In this document: one piece after another, positions 49,709 to 51,458 of the stretch
Position numbering within the stretch: the stretch's first letter is position 1
How the letters are laid out: every line of letters starts with the position of its first letter
NCBI GenBank assembly: GCA_029862975.1
Contig: JAOTWP010000011.1
Location: 1-51,458, forward strand
DNA from: Acidobacteriota bacterium
Lineage (GTDB): Bacteria; Acidobacteriota; Thermoanaerobaculia; Multivoradales; JAHEKO01
Reading direction: 5' to 3'
DNA: 51,458 nucleotides
Notes under the pieces: model-generated
What the model was told of the DNA's origin: nothing
The model's database searches: none
What the model saw: the letters and a program-made list of their open reading frames with translations, nothing else
Program-made: the position numbers and the translations under genes

Positions 49709-50804
49709 TCTCGCGCCGGACGCGCCGCGCCGCGCGCTCCTGGTCGGCCTGAGCCTCCCGGGCCAGCCGCCGGGCGTCGTCGAGGACCATCTCGACGAGC
49801 TGGCGGAGCTGACGACCAGCGCCGGGGTCGAGGTCGCCGGCCGCGCCGTGCAGGCCCGCAGGGCGCCCCACGCGCGCACCTTCATCGGCTCCGGCAAGGC
49901 GGAGGAGCTGGGAACGGCCGCCGGCTCGCTGGCGGCCGACGTCGTCATCTTCGACGACGATCTGACGGCCAGCCAGGTCCGCCAGCTCGAGGACATCATG
50001 GACCGCCAGGTGCTCGACCGCAGCGGCCTCATCCTCGAGATCTTCCAGCAGCGCGCCGCCAGCCGCGAGGCCCGCACCCAGGTCGAGCTGGCCCGCCTGC
50101 GCTACCTGCTGCCGCGCCTGACCCGGCGCTGGGGCCACCTCTCGCGGCAGGTCGGCGGCATCGGGGTGCGCGGCGGCGAGGGCGAGACCCAGCTCGAGGC
50201 CGACCGCCGGATGCTGCGCCAGCGGATCGGCCGCCTCGAGAAGGACCTCGCGAAGATCGAGCGCACCCGCGACCTCCACCGCCGCGGCCGCCGCCACGCC
50301 AACCTCGTGGCTCTCGCCGGCTACACCAACGCCGGCAAGTCGACCCTCTTCAACCGCCTCACCCACGCCGGAGTCCGCACCGAGAACCGCCTCTTCGCCA
50401 CCCTCGACGCCAAGCTCAAGCGCACCGTCCTCGCCGACGGCCGCGCGGTCGTCTTCGCCGACACCGTCGGCTTCATCAGGAAGCTCCCGCACCACCTCGT
50501 CGCCTCCTTCCGCAGCACCCTGGCCGGCATCCGCGACGCGGACGTCGTCCTCCATGTCGTCGACCGCAGCCACCCGCAATGGCGCGAGCACCTCGCGGTG
50601 GGCAAGGAGGTCCTCGCCGACCTCGGGGTCGACGAGGCGAGCACGCTCGTCGTCTACAACAAGATCGACCGCCTCCCCAACGGCCTGCTCGCCCCCGAAG
50701 CCGTCGCCCTCTCCGCCGCGACCGGCGAAGGCCTCGACTCCCTCGACGAAGCCCTCCGCGCCCGCTTCGACGCCCGCCACGGCCCGCTCCTGGCCGCCAG
50801 TTGA
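49692..50804 (+). CDS. hflX: GTPase HflX
   Basis: A 370-residue TRAFAC GTPase. The N-terminal glycine-rich subdomain has 'RRAPHARTFIGSGKAEEL' and 'VVIFDDDLTASQVRQLEDIM'; the linker helices include 'FQQRAASREARTQVELARLRYLLPRL' and 'GGIGVRGGEGETQLEADRR' (in parts). The G domain has G1 'GYTNAGKST', G3 'DTVGFIRKLPH' and G4 'NKID'. HflX splits stalled 70S ribosomes after stress. The start is TTG at 49692, overlapping the preceding gene by 17 nt, so translation is probably coupled. It is shorter than E. coli HflX by a C-terminal domain. Confidence 0.95.
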   Translation: MASTSDLAPDAPRRALLVGLSLPGQPPGVVEDHLDELAELTTSAGVEVAGRAVQARRAPHARTFIGSGKAEELGTAAGSLAADVVIFDDDLTASQVRQLEDIMDRQVLDRSGLILEIFQQRAASREARTQVELARLRYLLPRLTRRWGHLSRQVGGIGVRGGEGETQLEADRRMLRQRIGRLEKDLAKIERTRDLHRRGRRHANLVALAGYTNAGKSTLFNRLTHAGVRTENRLFATLDAKLKRTVLADGRAVVFADTVGFIRKLPHHLVASFRSTLAGIRDADVVLHVVDRSHPQWREHLAVGKEVLADLGVDEASTLVVYNKIDRLPNGLLAPEAVALSAATGEGLDSLDEALRARFDARHGPLLAAS

Positions 50805-50835
50805 CGGCCCGCCGGATCCGAAAGGGACAGGCGAG

Positions 50836-51458
50836 GTGGGGCGGGTGTTGATCATCGAGGACGATGGCAACATCGCCCGCCTCCTGCGCGAGCAGCTAGA
50901 CTTCGAGGGCCACGAGAGCGAGCTGGCCGCCTCGGAGCGGGAAGCGCTCGCGAGGCTCGACCGCGGCTTCGATCTCGTGATCCTGGACCTCGGGCTTCCC
51001 GACGGCAACGGCTTCCGGGTCTGCCGCGAGATCCGCGAGCGCGGGCTCGCAGTGCCCATCCTCGTGCTGACGGCGCGCCAGCAGACGGTCGACAAGGTCC
51101 GCGCCCTCGACCTGGGGGCGGACGACTACCTCACGAAGCCGTTCGATCTCCAGGAGCTGCTGGCGCGGGTGCGCGCGCGGCTGCGGCGCGGCGCCGGGCA
51201 GGCCCCCGCCGGGCCGCTGCGGGCGGGCGATCTGGAGGTCGATTCCGCGGGCCGGCGAGCTTCGGTGGCCGGCGTCGAGGTCCACCTCACGGGCCGCGAG
51301 CTCGCCCTGCTCGAGCTCCTCATGTCCCGGCCGGGCCGGGTCGTGTCGCGCGACGAGTTCCTCGATCGGGTATGGCCCGGGGTCTACGTGACGCCGCGCT
51401 CGGTCGACGTCCACGTCGGCGCCCTGCGCCGCAAGCTCGAGCGCCAGCCAGGGGCGAC
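50836..51458 (+). CDS. OmpR/PhoB-family response regulator (cut by right window edge)
   Basis: The frame from GTG at 50836 runs to the edge and covers 207 codons. The receiver domain opens 'RVLIIEDDGNIARLLREQL', with the acidic pair, a phospho-acceptor Asp in 'LVILDLGLPDGNGF', Thr in 'LVLTARQQ' and Lys in 'DDYLTKPFDLQELL'. A winged-helix DNA-binding domain follows ('LEVDSAGRRASVAGVEVHLTGRELALLELL', 'SVDVHVGALRRKLE' in parts). Only the last residues are missing. Its sensor kinase is probably just beyond the window. It lies 31 nt after hflX on the same strand; an AGGCGAG precedes the GTG. Confidence 0.93.
   Translation, partial: MGRVLIIEDDGNIARLLREQLDFEGHESELAASEREALARLDRGFDLVILDLGLPDGNGFRVCREIRERGLAVPILVLTARQQTVDKVRALDLGADDYLTKPFDLQELLARVRARLRRGAGQAPAGPLRAGDLEVDSAGRRASVAGVEVHLTGRELALLELLMSRPGRVVSRDEFLDRVWPGVYVTPRSVDVHVGALRRKLERQPGA

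Overview
The window is very GC-rich bacterial chromosome, densely packed, with no tRNA, rRNA, CRISPR array, insertion sequence or prophage that I could find. Envelope genes (two-TM LapA/LapB-type protein, SurA-like chaperone, lytic transglycosylase, C-terminal-Phe beta-barrels) indicate a diderm. A GWxTD-like plus VWFA protein, a giant carboxypeptidase-regulatory-repeat protein and the overall style suggest Acidobacteriota, perhaps near Thermoanaerobaculia; this placement is inference.

Layout. 1-4151: two ECF sigma factor genes (one cut by the left edge, one with an RskA-like anti-sigma), a Spy/CpxP-like protein, a hidden 33-residue Cys-containing ORF coupled to a degenerate HD-domain protein, and an SDR. 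4252-10693: YugP-type zinc protease, a phosphohexomutase, a YvcK/CofD-HAD fusion and an alpha/beta hydrolase. 10803-18030: a plus-strand run of rlmH, DksA-like, LapA-LapB-type, holA-like, mutM, HAD, DinB and MFS genes, several joined by GTGA overlaps. 18056-25219: argS, macro domain, gpmI, an orphan 139-aa gene, a continuous TrmJ-Eda reading frame, an orphan 101-aa gene and maf. 25216-35958: VWFA protein, cysteine desulfurase plus mnmA (tRNA 2-thiolation), rsmI, surA-like, slt, murA and prmC. 36178-41347: 1357-aa repeat protein and prfA. 41412-45548: NtrC-like regulator and PDZ-containing kinase, behind an excellent sigma-54 promoter with upstream palindromes. 46058-51458: beta-barrel proteins, comF, hflX and an OmpR-type regulator cut by the right edge.

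Two themes stand out. First, at least 13 genes carry a -10-like hexamer (mostly TAGAAT, TAGAGT, TAGACT or TAGGAT, often preceded by TGC) only 6-11 nt before the start codon and lack a Shine-Dalgarno sequence, so leaderless mRNAs look common. These hexamers also help choose starts. Second, many neighbours overlap by ATGA/GTGA (translational coupling), and three convergent pairs overlap at their 3' ends. The best candidates for new biology are the sigma-54 controlled two-component locus, the YvcK-HAD fusion, the TrmJ-Eda reading frame, and the small Cys ORF paired with the pseudo-HD protein.
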